Part shown: in pieces, positions 1-11,280 of the stretch
Layout: every line of letters starts with the position of its first letter
Position numbering within the stretch: position 1 is the stretch's first letter
Origin: Takakia lepidozioides
Taxonomy: Eukaryota > Streptophyta > Takakiopsida > Takakiales > Takakiaceae
DNA length: 60,000 nt
Direction of reading: 5' to 3'
NCBI GenBank assembly: GCA_030704615.1
Contig: CM060734.1
Span: forward strand, 49,618,042-49,678,041
Made by a program: the position numbers and the translations under genes
Notes under the pieces: model-generated
What the model was told of the DNA's origin: nothing
Database searches by the model: none
What the model saw: only the letters and a program-made list of their open reading frames with translations

Positions 1-1048
1 CCACACGGGGATTCTAACCTTAAACCTTTTGTCATTTTCACCTTACCCCGTTGCAGTATTCCTCGTAGAGAGAGAAAAGTCAGAAGCAGTGATGGGGTAA
101 AAGGTGAGTTGTAGAGCAGTGGTTGCTGCTCCACCCACATGAGTGAAGGGCGTCAGGCACAGGAAAACCCAGAAAAGCCTGTGACCTCTTCAGATAGAAT
201 GATACATTGTTCCAGAGTATGGTCCTCTGAGGTTCAGAATGGATCCAATCGTTTCTCAGGTCAAGAATTTCATCATGAGCTCTGCGAAATCCATGAGAGG
301 TCCCTGCGAGTCATGAACCAAGTTAGATTGTAGTTAGGAATGATGCGTCTATTTCATGAGTAAGGTCCTCGGGTATCCAATCTTTTCTGTTGTTATGGGA
401 GCCAAGAATTAGGACTCCCAGAAGCATCCTGTTTAGGAGCATTTAGGCCCGTCCGAGCTCGAGTCGAGGCCCCGACATGTTACAATGAGTTGTGCACATC
501 CATGAGAGGTCCCTGCAAGCCATGTCAAGTAGGGTAAAACCAAAGTCCTTCCAAGGCTATTTTAGAGTAGAATCAACAATTTGCACCGCGCATATCTCTC
601 TTACATCATCTAGGGGATTCAAACCCAGTCCGGTGGGGGAGAATGGTGGTTTTGAAGTATTTTTTATCTGGGAACTCCAACTCTCTCCGAAGAGGGCGAG
701 CTGGGTGGTTTTGAAACATTTTTTGGCTTTTGCTTTTATTTCCTCCTCTCTCCCGGAAGACTCGAACTCTCTCCAAAGAGGAAGAGCCTGAGGGGAATTA
801 TTCTTATCTTTACTCAAGGGAGTCGTTGATTCCAAGGGATATCAGGGATACCTTAGTAGGGGGATTTTACGAACAAGAGATCATGGATTCTCTTACACTC
901 GGGACGAGTGTTCCCCATTGGTCGCCATATATGTAGATGCATATATTAATACACTTTTCTTTTCAGATCATTTTTTATCATAAGACAAGCGGTTTCGGCA
1001 TTGTACTACCAAAACATGTTAGTTTGTTAGTTGTCTGAAAATCGTTGG
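1..1048. other. No gene recognised; decayed repeat sequence
   Basis: Every frame here is short and none resembles a known protein. Short blocks occur twice: 'catgagaggtccctgc' at 292-307 and 501-516, and 'ggtggttttgaa' at 645-656 and 704-715, the latter each accompanied by a similar 'aactctctcc' stretch. This suggests an old duplicated repeat. I could not match it to the copia LTR at 7049-7879, so it is not recognisable as that element's 5' LTR. Confidence 0.5.
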
Positions 1049-1467
1049 TAAAGCACGTAGGAAATTAGACAGTGTCTGTGACAACCATGGAGTGGAACTC
1101 TGGCGTCAAGATGACCGTAGGAAGCTGCAACGACAGCAGATTAGGCTGCCAATTCGGTACCAGAAACGACAAGTTAATCATGTTTAAACAATACAGGACA
1201 ACTGTTCCAGTCCCAGATTGCGATCTCTCTTTTCTCCTGCCTTTCAAGTCGGATCACACGGCGAGGAGCTTGGCAATTGGTGGAAGCGACATGTACAGCG
1301 ATGAAATATCGCAACAAAGCAATTGGCCGCATCGGATTGACAGCATGTCAGGACGACTTCAAACAACAAAGCGTGGACTTGTTAGCGGTGCGGGACAATT
1401 GGAGGGGACTCCGGACAACATATGACTTAGTGGCAGGGTCAAAGACCCTAGAGCCATCACCAAGGAT

Positions 1468-2300
1468 TTGATTTCCAAAAATACCACAAAATCTGTGTGT
1501 AGCGAAAATACGACGAATGGCAAGAAGCGCAACTTTTTACCACCGATGGAGCTAAGAATTTACACATTTAATGACAACGCTGTCATTGCAAAGATTCTTT
1601 GCAACTTACTCGCTAGTTACGATCATTTCTTGTCCAACTGGAGCCTTATGCCAGCCACTGACAAGACGTTAGATAACCTCACTCTCCACCTTCTCACGAT
1701 AGAAGAACGCACAAAGAATCGTGTAGAAACTGAAGCGGCAACCACTGCAGCTTTCGTAGCAACCTCGAAATGAAAGAGTAGCAGTAGTTCAGCTTCAACG
1801 TCGGAGTACACAGCTAAGGAGCGGGCAGCCAGGTGGAAGGAAATAAACGATCGCAAGCTGACCACAAAGTGTTGGAACTGTGGGAAAACCGGCCATTGGG
1901 GACGCGAGCGTCTTGCGACTGCAGAAGAGAAGAAGGCTTATCAAGATGCCAAGAAGACTCTCAAGGAAGCCGCACGGAGCAAGAGCGTACCCACTACGCC
2001 CAAGACTGAATTTTACAAGGCATGTATAGCACAGAGCACTGGTATCCCATGTGAGTCCACATACTAGTTCGACGATAGCGGGTGCATGGAGCACATACAC
2101 CAAGACCGCACTGCATTCTCCACCTTCACAAACCTCATGCATGAACGACGCTACGTTCAGGGCATCGGAGGAGCAATGCTACATGTACATGGCATAGGAG
2201 ACATCATTATCAAGATGCAAGGCGTTCAAGAAATCACATACGGGGTCTTGCAAGAGGTTTAATCTATGTCCATGATCTTGGTCGAGATCTTTTCTCGACA
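1468..2300 (+). pseudogene. copia gag and protease remnant
   Basis: The frame from 1468 contains a copia capsid signature, LLASYDHFLSNW, near 1605-1640, followed by a region that would pack the RNA genome. After a TGA at 1771 the same frame continues to a zinc knuckle, CWNCGKTGHWGRER, at 1869-1910. In the CX2CX4HX4C pattern the last cysteine has become arginine. The protease site is recognisable near 2070 as DDSGCMEHIH, where active copies usually read DSGAS-H. Stops at about 2065 and 2260 interrupt it. The product would have been the Gag-protease part of a copia polyprotein; this copy is dead. Confidence 0.88.
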
Positions 2301-2321
2301 TACGTAGCTGCTCAGAAGAAG

Positions 2322-3021
2322 ATGCACACTCTGCACACTGACATTGGTTGCCAACTGCTTCAAGATGGGAAGATAGTGATGCAAGGAGTGATATACAGTC
2401 GCTTGTATCGACTATTGTTTGAGGTCATCAAACCTGAAGATACCAGCATCGCCGTGACTGCTAGCTCTTTTGGCATTTCCTCCAAGAAAGAGAGCACGCA
2501 GACTCTGGACAAGTGGCATAGAAGACTGGCCCATGTCAGCCACTCCACCATTCGCACAATGGTGTGTCGAGGTATGGTCGACGAGCTAGTATTGGAAGGA
2601 GGTCCTCATATGTTCTACCCAGGGTGTGCATATGGGAAGCAACACTGGCACCCTTTCCTAGTGAACACACGGATTAGAGCTCAGTTACCTGGCGATCTGA
2701 TCCACACAGATCTGTGTGGACCTCTACCTGTAGTCTCAGTGGGAGGCTCTTTATATTTCTCCTTATTTAAGGACGATAGCACATGATACAAAGTCATCAA
2801 CTGCATCAAGTCCAAGCTTGAGTCGCTTTGATGCTTCAAACTCTTTTGTGCTCAGCTCAAGCGGGAGACTGGGCATACTATGAAGGTTGTGAGAAGTAAT
2901 CGAGGCTCGGAATACATGAGTCGAGAGTTTCTTGCCTATCTAGAAGAGGAGGAGAGCTCAAGATTTGACACTTGTCTACACGCCAGAGCAAAATGGGGCG
3001 GCTGAGCGAGACAACATGACT
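2322..3021 (+). pseudogene. copia integrase, N-terminal part
   Basis: The GAG-pre-integrase motif is seen as WHRRLAHVSHSTIR at about 2513-2555, and the zinc-binding end as GCAYGKQHWHPF near 2625-2660. The integrase core begins with the first catalytic aspartate in LIHTDLCGP (about 2700-2725). The expected second motif, usually RSDRGSEY, reads RSNRGSEY at about 2890-2913, so the second catalytic aspartate is lost. The end of the core, TPEQNGAAERDN, is followed at about 3022 by unrelated C-rich LINE sequence. Several stops and a frameshift near 2950 also break the frame. Confidence 0.9.
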
Positions 3022-4492
3022 CTTCAAAAACACTTCATCCAACCAATTACATCCGTAAAATTATACGACTACATCCATCTAAATGACCCGTCCACCTACC
3101 TCTTCTTTTCCCAGTTAAGTCCCAAACCCACCTCATACCTGACGGCCGCCCTCACTCCATGCCCCGACCGCCCGGCATGCCCTCTCATTAACCTAAATAT
3201 AATTAACCCACCCATACATACGCTAGCGACCAACTCTACCCATACCCATTACGATACCACAAAAATCACCCCACATATATTCTCATACACTCCTCACCTC
3301 CCAAACTTCCCTATCCCTCGACCACTCAAAAGACACCTCTTAACCCACTGTCCACACGGCAGATATCACTACCGATCACTACCGTAGATATCACTACACT
3401 CCTACCATCACCCACCGTCCCACCACAAGACCTATCAACCAGCATACGCACAGATTATGCTTCTACGTTGCGGGGACATCCACCCCAACCCGGACCCCCT
3501 ACTGTCACCAGCATCATTAACAATCTACCAAAGGGCCACAAAGAACGATATGAACTATATTTCCAAAAAGATACAGTCTCTCTAGTTCCCGCATACCGAC
3601 ACCTAAATGACCATTTCTTCCCCTTCCTCTGCGGCTCTCCCATCAATATACGCCCACCCACATAGCCAATAGCCACTTTCGGACTCCCTGCCTGCCAAAA
3701 CTTAACACTAGTCACCGTCACTCATAAACTCCACCCATACCCAAAACCACACATTCTCTTTTCACTAATCATCACCATCTCCCCAATCCCATCAATATAT
3801 AACGACTACCTGGCAACCCACCCAGACACACAAATACGCTCACTTCTATAAAAATTATGCAACCTACCCACACACCCCCACAACTACCTAGCACCCCCGC
3901 ATCCTTTGCACAACCTTCACGAATCTCTACATTTACTACAAACCAAACCCGGCGAAGTCCACCAAATACCAAGTGAGCATTTAGCCGACGCATCTACAAA
4001 CATACAAGAACTTGACACTATCACCAACAAATTTCCATTCCTATCACAAAACATCCTCACTGTATCCTCACTCCTAGCCAAAGCAAGCACTCCCGGATAT
4101 CAACCTAGGCCCGAGACAACACCCACGACCCCACCACCAGCATCACACACACATAGTCCCACCCAAACTCCGCCACCAGCCTCTCCCCAACTCCCCAACA
4201 CTCCACCTACTGTCCCCTCCCAACATGCACACTCACTCAACATCACAACTTGGAATGTAGGTGCACTTGCCACCAACATTCAAAGTCTAATACATCTCAC
4301 AGACTCTACCTCACCACATATCATTCTTTTACAAGAAACCAAACTCAAGACACAAAGACCCAATGGCTCTTATATAAGCAAGCTCCTCCCAGCATACTAC
4401 ATGTTGTATGGCAACGCGTATACGGCAGAGCAATGCCTTGCCAGACGTTCCATTCCATACCATCCCACCCGTGGCAGAGTTGCTTTCGGTAT
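3022..4492 (+). mobile_element. C-rich LINE fragment inserted in copia integrase (5' half with endonuclease start)
   Basis: The base composition changes abruptly to C-rich, G-poor, and copia integrase homology stops at 3022 and resumes at about 4493 (SLEAARSMLFP). Within the insert a proline-rich segment (about 3906-4230) leads into the start of an apurinic-type endonuclease: ITTWNVGAL at about 4240-4266 and LLQETKL at about 4327-4350. These match the metal- and nucleic-acid-binding N-terminal motifs of LINE endonucleases. The insert stops soon after, so it lacks reverse transcriptase. A 3'-truncated LINE is unusual, since target-primed copies are normally 5'-truncated. I saw no clear target-site duplication. 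Boundaries are good to about 10 bases. Confidence 0.8.
3460..3665 (+). pseudogene. LINE N-terminal region with decayed 2A-like motif
   Basis: Around 3456-3491 the frame reads MLLRCGDIHPNPDP. Many non-LTR retrotransposons carry a leader ending GD(V/I)xxNPGP, which resembles ribosome-skipping 2A peptides. Here the glycine of NPGP is an aspartate (codon gac), and the position usually filled by glutamate is a histidine, so activity would not be expected. The overlapping +1 frame continues with TVTSIINNLPKGHKERYELY, which looks coding, so a frameshift sits within or just after the motif. Relation to 2A is by motif only. Confidence 0.55.
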
Positions 4493-4755
4493 CCTTAGAA
4501 GCGGCTAGGAGCATGTTGTTTCCCGCTAATATCCATGAACGCTTATGGGGGGAGGCATCAAACATTGTTGTATATGTCATCAACAGAACGGCCACAAGAA
4601 TGCTTGATAGCATCACCTGGGCATACGAAGCCTGGCACAAAGTAAAGCCTTTGGTGTCACACATCCAAGTCTTTGGCACCGATGCATATGTACATGTGCC
4701 GAAGGAACTCCGCCACAAGTTATCCCGTAAGAGCAAGAAGGGCGTCTTGGTTTGA
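4493..4755 (+). pseudogene. copia integrase, C-terminal part
   Basis: After the LINE insert the copia polyprotein resumes with EAARSMLFPANIHERLWGEA, including the glutamate region of the integrase core, then VVYVINRTATRMLD, AYEAWHKVKPLVSH and FGTDAYVHVPKELRHK. These are the usual end-of-integrase motifs of plant copia elements. The frame closes with a TGA at 4753. Joined to the segment ending at 3021 it completes one integrase, which shows that the LINE came second. Confidence 0.9.
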
Positions 4756-5435
4756 TACTCTGCAACCGGTAAGGCATATCGAATCTGGTATCAGGAAACT
4801 AGAACGATAGTCGAACAGGGATGTCCTCTTTGATGAGGATGCTTCAGGCATTCCTATAGCTGCTGCACCAGCTCATGAGCGTATATGGCTGGATCATAGC
4901 ACCTACGATCTTGGACAGATTGCACCAAACTTGGCAGTAGGGCTCTGACAGCCAGTGGGAGTCATCTTGGCGCCAGCGGGAGCAGCAGCCATACCACCGG
5001 CAATAGCCGCACTAGCTCCTCAACCAATATCGATAGTTAACGCGTCAGAGCTAGAGGAGCCCAGCAATCCACTCATTCCCAGCTTACCTGACTGCAATAG
5101 TAAGTTTGGACGACATAGAACGAGTCACCCAAAGCAGTGAAGGAGAGGATCTGAGCAAAGGGGATTTGATCGAGAACCTGGGCGATGATGTGCATGAACA
5201 AGTGTTTTAGTCTGACGTAGAACCACTTGCAAACTAGGATCAAGTTGATGCACATGAAGTGCAAGCTGAAGTTGTTGTACTTCAAGAAGTAGCAGAGCCA
5301 CCTCCCGCGAATTGCCAGCATAACCCAAGATTCGGTGACTGGATTTATCCGATCGACCAAAACACCTACGCATGTCTGGCAATAGCGGCACCTAATGCCA
5401 TGCCGATTGAGCCAGCCACCTACCAGTAGGCCATA

Positions 5436-6923
5436 TTGTGCCCCAAGAGATCACAATGGCAAATCGCAATGCAGGAGGAATTTGACTCACTCATGATTAA
5501 CCACACTTGGGATCTAGAGTTGCTTCCGGCTGGCAGGAAGACAGTTAAGTGCAAGTGGGTCTATAAATTGAAGCTAGGAGCTGATGGTGGTGTACAACGG
5601 TTCAAGGCACGCCTTTGTGCAAAGGGATTTACACAAAGGCAAGGAATCGACTACACAGAAACCTACAGTCCTGTAGTCAAATTTGACTCCATTATGAGCA
5701 TCCTTTCCATAGCTGCAGTGCAGAACCTTGACATCACTTAGTTCGATGTGTGTAGTGCATTTCTCAACGGAGAAATTGATGAAGTCATTTTCATGGACCA
5801 GCCGTTGGGCTTCGAGAACAAGACAGCTGAACTCAAAGTGCGTTGCCTCCGAAAAGCCATATACGGGCTTAAACAGTCGTCAAGAGTCTGGAATAAGAAA
5901 TTCAATTCTTTTCTTAAGAACTTTACCCTCAAGTCCGCCACAGCCGATTGCTGTGTATACGTGAGTAACACAAACCCCAAGCTCATTCTTGCCATCTGGG
6001 TGGATGATGGCATAGCGTGCAGCCGCCGCTCTGACAAGATTGAGCGCATCCTCAATTTTATGCACGGTGCTTTCAAGATCACAAATGGACTTGTCGAGAT
6101 GTACGTGGGCCTGTGCGCATATTACAAGAGATCGAAGCAAGATGATTTTAACACTGGACCAGAGCAAGTACATTGAGCGAGTACTCAAGTGGTTCGACCA
6201 CAATCTCTACAACGTCGTTACTGTGCCCGCAGACTCGAGCATTGCAGCTGAGGCGCTCAGTACCCACGTGGGCAGCAACACATCTCAGTTTCCTTTCAAG
6301 GAATGTGTAGGCTGTCTACAGTGGACAGCCTTGGCACTCGTCCGGACATTTCGTACGCATTCAGCAATGTGGCTCGCTTCAACAACAACCCAAGTCAGCC
6401 ACACATCCAGGCATTGAAACGCATTATGAAGTAATTGCGTGGCACGGTCAGCATGTGTATCACATATGGTGGGCAACATGTCGACAACGGACTCACTGCA
6501 TACTGCGATGCAGATTACGCAGGGGACGTTGATGATCGGAAGTCCACATTGGGATTTGTTCTAATGTTGAATGGCAGACTAGTCTCATGGGGGAGCTGGA
6601 AGTAGACGTACACATCGAGTAGCACTATGGAATCTGAGTACATTGCAGGGCATTTGGCTAGTTAGGAGACAACGTGGCTTTGATCCCTGCTATTGGATCT
6701 CGGTGCACATCAAGACATTCTGACCACACTCCACAGCGACAACCAATCGGCAATCAAGCTCAAGAATCCAGTCTATCACATTAAGAGAACCAAGCATATT
6801 GATTTGAAGCATCATATCATCCGGGAGTGTGAACAGAAGGGAATCATCGCCATCACCTACATCTGCACGAACGACCGGATAGCCGACACTCTCACCAAGC
6901 CATTGCCTCGTTACAAATTTTAG
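5436..6923 (+). pseudogene. copia reverse transcriptase and RNase H remnant
   Basis: Reverse transcriptase motifs run in order: KWVYKLKLGADG near 5553, RFKARLCAKGFTQRQGIDY near 5600-5655, ETYSPVVKFDSI near 5660, AIYGLKQSSRVWNKKF near 5855-5900 and WVDDGIA near 5997-6017, the last standing in for the usual YVDD catalytic box. A stop at about 5740 and a frameshift near 6140 break it. RNase H follows with YCDADYAGD near 6500, RKSTLGFV near 6540 and HSDNQSAIKLKNPVYH near 6735-6782. The tail RTKHIDLKHH ends before a stop at about 6922. The copy cannot make an active enzyme. Confidence 0.92.
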
Positions 6924-7036
6924 CGCATGCGCCACATGATCGGTTTGACAGCATGGGAGTAATCAGTATTAGCACAGTGGTGAGTGGGAGATTTGTTTAT
7001 TTGTTTAGTGTCCTTCACAACTACTATCAGCACCGT

Positions 7037-7048
7037 GCTGAGTGGGAG
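7037..7048 (+). other. Polypurine tract of the copia element
   Basis: A short purine-rich run, gctgagtgggag, lies immediately before the LTR start TGTTGTATTC. This is where plus-strand priming would occur in reverse transcription. Confidence 0.6.
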
Positions 7049-7879
7049 TGTTGTATTCGTAAACATTGCCTCAAACATGACACTAGGAGCTTTAGTATGT
7101 GACCGTGTGTTTGGCTTGATCCATGTCGCGCACCTCACTTCGGTAAGCTCCTCTTCAAGTCATAGTTACTCGCTTTGATGCGCGCGCCTAACTCCCTAAC
7201 TGACCGTCCGGCCAACTCGGAGCTTCGGCTGCTCACCGGGACATAACGGTCCCCCTGTACTCCTCCACAAGACCCTCTCCCAATTTGGGCCTAGTGGAAA
7301 TTCCCTTTGGTCGATGGCAGTCCGGAATAGCTCCCCACACCTTGGTCGCTTTCCGGCTCGCACGCTTACTCACTAGTTTTTGGTCACCAACGGGCTTCCA
7401 CCGCTCTCGGGGTTACTACTCCCTATATATACTTCTGTGACTGTCCGCGGGGGTTTCACAAACAACACCACCATTTTATGGCGAACCACCACGAAAACCC
7501 TCGATTCCCGGTGATGAATCGCGGTGAGTCTTAGCCCACCCACCACGGTCCCCTTGGACCGTGATGAGTCGCAAGACTCCCCACGACTCCCACCACAAGG
7601 TCTCCGCCCCCATGGTGAGTCCTATGCCACCCCCACTAAGTCCCACTAAGCTACCACCACCCCTTGTGGAGCCACCCCCACCGCAACCCGGTGTGCGGGG
7701 CTCCACCTAGTGAGTGCCTCCGCCTCCTTGAGTGCCTTGGGCACTCAAGGTTGCTTCAGCCCCCCGTACCTATTGCTGCCACTACCCCCCACCATAGGGG
7801 CAGCCCCTTTTGCGTCCCGACCCCCTGCCCTCAAGGCAAATGGCCGCGACAATCCATGTATCGTTGTTAGAGTACAACA
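7049..7879 (+). repeat. 3' LTR of the copia element
   Basis: The segment begins TGTTG after the polypurine tract and ends CAACA, giving the usual short inverted LTR ends. A TATA-like run, ctatatatac, lies at about 7422-7431. The end at 7879 is inferred from the terminal inverted repeat; there is no second LTR in the window to confirm it. Confidence 0.6.
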
Positions 7880-8735
7880 ATAAATAAACGCCACATATGG
7901 TACGATACCTAGTCATTTTATTGCAATCAGTATACATGTTTCCCCCCTGGCTTCAAAGCTACGCTAAAATTGGATATGTATCATCCAAAATGCTCTCCTC
8001 TTTGTCAATAGAAGATGTGTACAAGCCAACAACTTTAAAATCTTACATGTTTGTTGATCAAATTTCAATGAAGAGCATACTGATTCCATGACATGGTTAT
8101 AATATTATTTTCTACATAGGGAAGAGTACAGATGTCCTTTTTTCATAAAGATATAACTATGAGCAAAAGGTTATCATATCATATATCAAACATAAACATA
8201 TCACGGGGTGGTTTTCCCACTGTAAGCCATCATGGCGGTTGGTTTTCCACCTCCTGCAATGGATTTTGGGGCTATGTTCTCCTTTTCTCCCCCTTCCCCC
8301 AACAAAAAAAAAGCGAAAAAAACCAAAAAATATTAAGACAATGTAGTAAATATGACTTATTATCCAAACTTTGATAGACATAGTAATCAGCTAAACCTTT
8401 GGTTTTTGAAACCACGATTTGAAGCTATTAGATGCAAATTAATCGACACATGTTTCTTCTCAAGTCAGTGCGAAATGTTGGTAGACAAGTTTTTATTGTG
8501 ACAAAATCAGACATCATTACATATAGATCGTCTACTCAACATAACATGCTTATTCAACAGATATTAATAAATTGGTCTACCTCCTAAATATTCATATTCA
8601 TGTAAAAAACATAGCCTAGTCATTTAGAGTATATATTTGTGTTATCTCTAATCTCACACTGAATATCATATTCACACATGAAAAAGAACCTGGCCAATTA
8701 TACTATATAGTAATTTACAGTTGGCAGCTACCATC
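7880..8735. other. Intergenic, AT-rich
   Basis: I see no gene or clear element here. An A-rich run lies at 8303-8330. The part nearest 8735 is likely 3' flank of the lectin gene on the minus strand. Confidence 0.5.
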
Positions 8736-9200
8736 CTATGGACCATTTCCAGTTTCAGAGCACCATGAGGTTTGATATTTAGTTTTACCATCCGATGGAT
8801 CAAAGAAGCCCTCTGTACAAACCATACACATGTTTCTAGTATTAGATAGCTCAAGTGTATATTGCTGAGTGCCACACGGTATTTTACCATATGACTGGGA
8901 GTCCCAAAGCAGTTGATTTGACCCATTATAAACCACAAGATTTCCATCGTCTTGCACAGCCATGTAACAATTGGAACCGCCACCATAAGTGTTGGAGGCC
9001 CATATGGATTTCGTATCGCCGTGAGTGTCATACAACACCAAATTACAGTAAAATTGCATGTACAAATAATAGTGTCCGGAAAAAATTGCATATCCTGATT
9101 GCATCGTCCATGATCCTTCCACTGGAAGCATAAGGAGTAATGTCATAATTGTTAGAATCATCCCCATGACTTTGCCCATACCAACACTAAGAGTCTTCAT
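8736..9200 (-). CDS. GNA-type mannose-binding lectin, secreted
   Basis: An uninterrupted 154-codon frame begins MKTLSVGMGKVMGMILTI, with a hydrophobic stretch to about residue 29 (MLPVEG) that looks like a signal peptide. The rest is a bulb-type lectin domain. The mannose-site consensus QxDxNxVxY is matched fully by QDDGNLVVY (residues about 82-90) and partly by QFYCNLVLY (about 49-57), where two positions have changed. A third site is not obvious. The cysteine before the conserved site (NCYMAVQ) and the one in KIPCG are placed to form the usual disulfide. The family binds mannose glycans, often in defence; that role here is inference. Single exon, flanked by transposons, with a TATA box about 130 bases upstream. 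It looks intact. Confidence 0.85.
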   Translation of the reverse strand: MKTLSVGMGKVMGMILTIMTLLLMLPVEGSWTMQSGYAIFSGHYYLYMQFYCNLVLYDTHGDTKSIWASNTYGGGSNCYMAVQDDGNLVVYNGSNQLLWDSQSYGKIPCGTQQYTLELSNTRNMCMVCTEGFFDPSDGKTKYQTSWCSETGNGP

Positions 9201-9326
9201 ATTTTGAAGTGCTAGAATGATGTAATCTAACGTCTATTGGTCGAGGTCCAATGAGCATATGATTGTAGAATTACTAGCTGAGAGCAAACCACTTTTGAGT
9301 ATTGACAAGGTCTCACAATGCTTACG

Positions 9327-9335
9327 ATATTTATA
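9327..9335 (-). promoter_or_regulatory. TATA box of the lectin gene
   Basis: On the minus strand the run TATAAATAT lies about 130 bases upstream of the lectin start codon. That leaves room for a leader of roughly 100 bases. Confidence 0.5.
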
Positions 9336-9645
9336 CCTTGAATCCCTTCTCAAGGCTGGTTTTTTAGTATAATCTAGAACAACAATTCATGATACAACAA
9401 GAAATGTCAGAATATTTCAATGTCATGTTAATTTTAGAAGACGCAAATAATAGTATTGTACATAGTAAACAGAAAGCTCAAGGATATTGGTATGACCAAG
9501 AAATATGTTAATTTTGTAAACCTGATAAAGACATTGTCCACGACTCCCCCTTAATCTGTCAGGGCCCTCGGCGGTAAAAAATCTACGCCCACAACGGCCG
9601 AGGAGTATAATATTTAGGTCTTTCCCAAGTCTTTCAGGAATAAAA

Positions 9646-10521
9646 CGTCATATACTCCCCACGGTGGATTTTCAGGTGGTTCCCCACAGACAAGGATCTG
9701 CTTCCCGTTCAATACATTGGCCTCATCCCCAATGATCGCCTAGCGTGGCTTTGGCATAAATACTCTACTCCTAACCCACAGGCATCTCAGATACTGCCAC
9801 ACAGACAAGATTTCGCTTCTGAAATTTGCTGGCTATTAGACCGCTACCTTAAGGATATCCCCTCCAAGAATCCTCTCGTCCAATCCAAGCTAACTCAAGC
9901 ACACACTCACAATACTATCCCCAGAGAGTTGTCTAACCTGCTTATCTCCTCCTTTCAACTTACTCTCTCCTACTACTCTAGCCCACTCACATGCCCAATG
10001 GAATTTGCCTTATATGATAGCCCACACCATAGGGACTACATCTTTGGCGCCATTGGTCTAGCCACCTAGCACAGATGGTCCGGTCGTGGCTTTGCTCATC
10101 CTGCTAACTCCCATATACAAGAAGCCCTCCAATGGGCTCGCACTGCTGCCCACTCCTCCCCCTCTGCCTGTACTATTTTCCTATTTACACAGCAAAGGCC
10201 TCCAGACAACCCCCACCCCCTCCTACAACTCCTCCATGACGTCACCCTCCTAGCCACCTTTGAACCTAACCAGCTCCTATACACGCACAATACCCATTTC
10301 CCCAAATATCTCCGACGCGTAGAACCCACCACTACGTCACTACTACTCGTCCAACACACCCATCCTACCTCCATGCCAATTACCCTCCCCTCTAACTTAC
10401 ACCATTTACTGGTACGCACATGGAGGATGAAAGTATCCATTACCCCCAACACACTCCATCTCCCATCTACATCTTGTTCCTCACCCACCCTCTTTCCCAG
10501 AGTCAACCCAAGCAAGGCCTA
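9646..10521 (+). pseudogene. Unrecognised LINE domain upstream of RNase H
   Basis: One frame stays open from about 9646 to the TAG at 10519-10521 except for a single TAG at about 10066-10068, roughly 290 codons. It starts PRWIFRWFPTDKDLLPVQYI and includes LAWLWHKYS, then MEFALYDSPHHRDYIFGAIG, WSGRGFAHPANSHIQEALQW, ARTAAHSS and CTIFLF. The WSGRGFAHP run followed by a helix-like repeat and a hydrophobic strand is faintly like the catalytic-loop region of Dam-type DNA methyltransferases, where the site is (D/N)PP(Y/W). The match is too weak to assign a function. The segment was clearly coding until recently. Confidence 0.5.
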
Positions 10522-10594
10522 GATAAGGGCGCTGCCACGCCCTCCTCCTGCCCCTCTCTCGCCCCCTACTGACCCACCGGTCTCATATCTACGT

Positions 10595-11143
10595 ATGCCG
10601 CTCAAATTCTCTCCCTCACACTCCCACTATACAGATGGCTCCCAATCCGGCTCTAACGTTGGCTACGGTGTCTATCACGTTGCTAATAACCATGGGGTAG
10701 CACTTAGACTCCCAGGCCCAGCCATTATACTATACGCTGAGCTTATGGCAACCCTTGAAGCACTCTCCAAGATGCCCTCCTTCTCCTCCCTATACTACAT
10801 TTTCACATACAGCCTTACCTCACTATTTCTCCTTCGCAACCACCTTTCAAGCCCCTCCTGCCACCTTCATCACCCAGACCGGAACCTCATTGCAGCTATC
10901 ATCCACCGGGCAGCTTCCATTAATCATCCCATACACTTCCTCAAAGTGCGCTCCCACACTGGCATCACCGGTAATGAAAACTCAGACCTCCTCGCCCAGG
11001 CAGGGACCGCCCAACCCCCACTAACTCCCACAGCCAACCCCATTCATATCGCCCACACTCACCCATTCTGGCTAATTTACCCAATACCAAGACCCCCTAC
11101 TACCAAGCCCATACGTAACCTAAAAATCCACTCTCACACGTGA
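10595..11143 (+). pseudogene. RNase H domain of the C-rich LINE
   Basis: RNase HI motifs are present in order: YTDGSQSGS (residues about 13-21; first catalytic aspartate), AELMATLEAL (about 48-57; the glutamate), and VRSHTGITGNENSD (about 119-132; the conserved histidine and final aspartate). The usual third acidic position, in a 'D(S/N)...' strand, reads FTYSLTSL, so that aspartate appears lost. The domain would degrade RNA in the RNA-DNA hybrid made during retrotransposition. The frame ends at a TGA at 11141-11143, before the zinc finger, which lies in another frame. Confidence 0.85.
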
Positions 11144-11280
11144 AGCCCACAAACAAGCCTCAGCCTCTACCAGCCATACCAAAGCCCATATCCAAAAATG
11201 GACACAGTCCACAGTTCTTCACCACAAATTGTCAAACTACTTCTAGCACACAAATATTGTCACCGACGCGCAACTCCGAC

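Larger units (their letters stand above)
1072..7048 (+). mobile_element. Degenerate Ty1/copia internal region
   Basis: The domain order is that of copia: capsid (about 1550-1770), zinc knuckle (1869-1910), protease (about 2070), GAG-pre-integrase and integrase (2500-3020, resuming 4493-4755), reverse transcriptase (5430-6170) and RNase H (6490-6923). Order and motifs are seen directly; the family assignment rests on integrase preceding reverse transcriptase. Stops and frameshifts occur throughout, so no long frame survives. A LINE fragment splits the integrase. The 3' LTR follows a purine-rich tract at 7037-7048. No matching 5' LTR was found in the first kilobase, so the element is 5'-truncated or its LTR has diverged beyond recognition. 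Confidence 0.93.

Noticed and set aside
10096-10515. 139-codon minus-strand frame
   Set aside because: It is opposite the plus-strand LINE frame at 9646-10521 and shows no domain.
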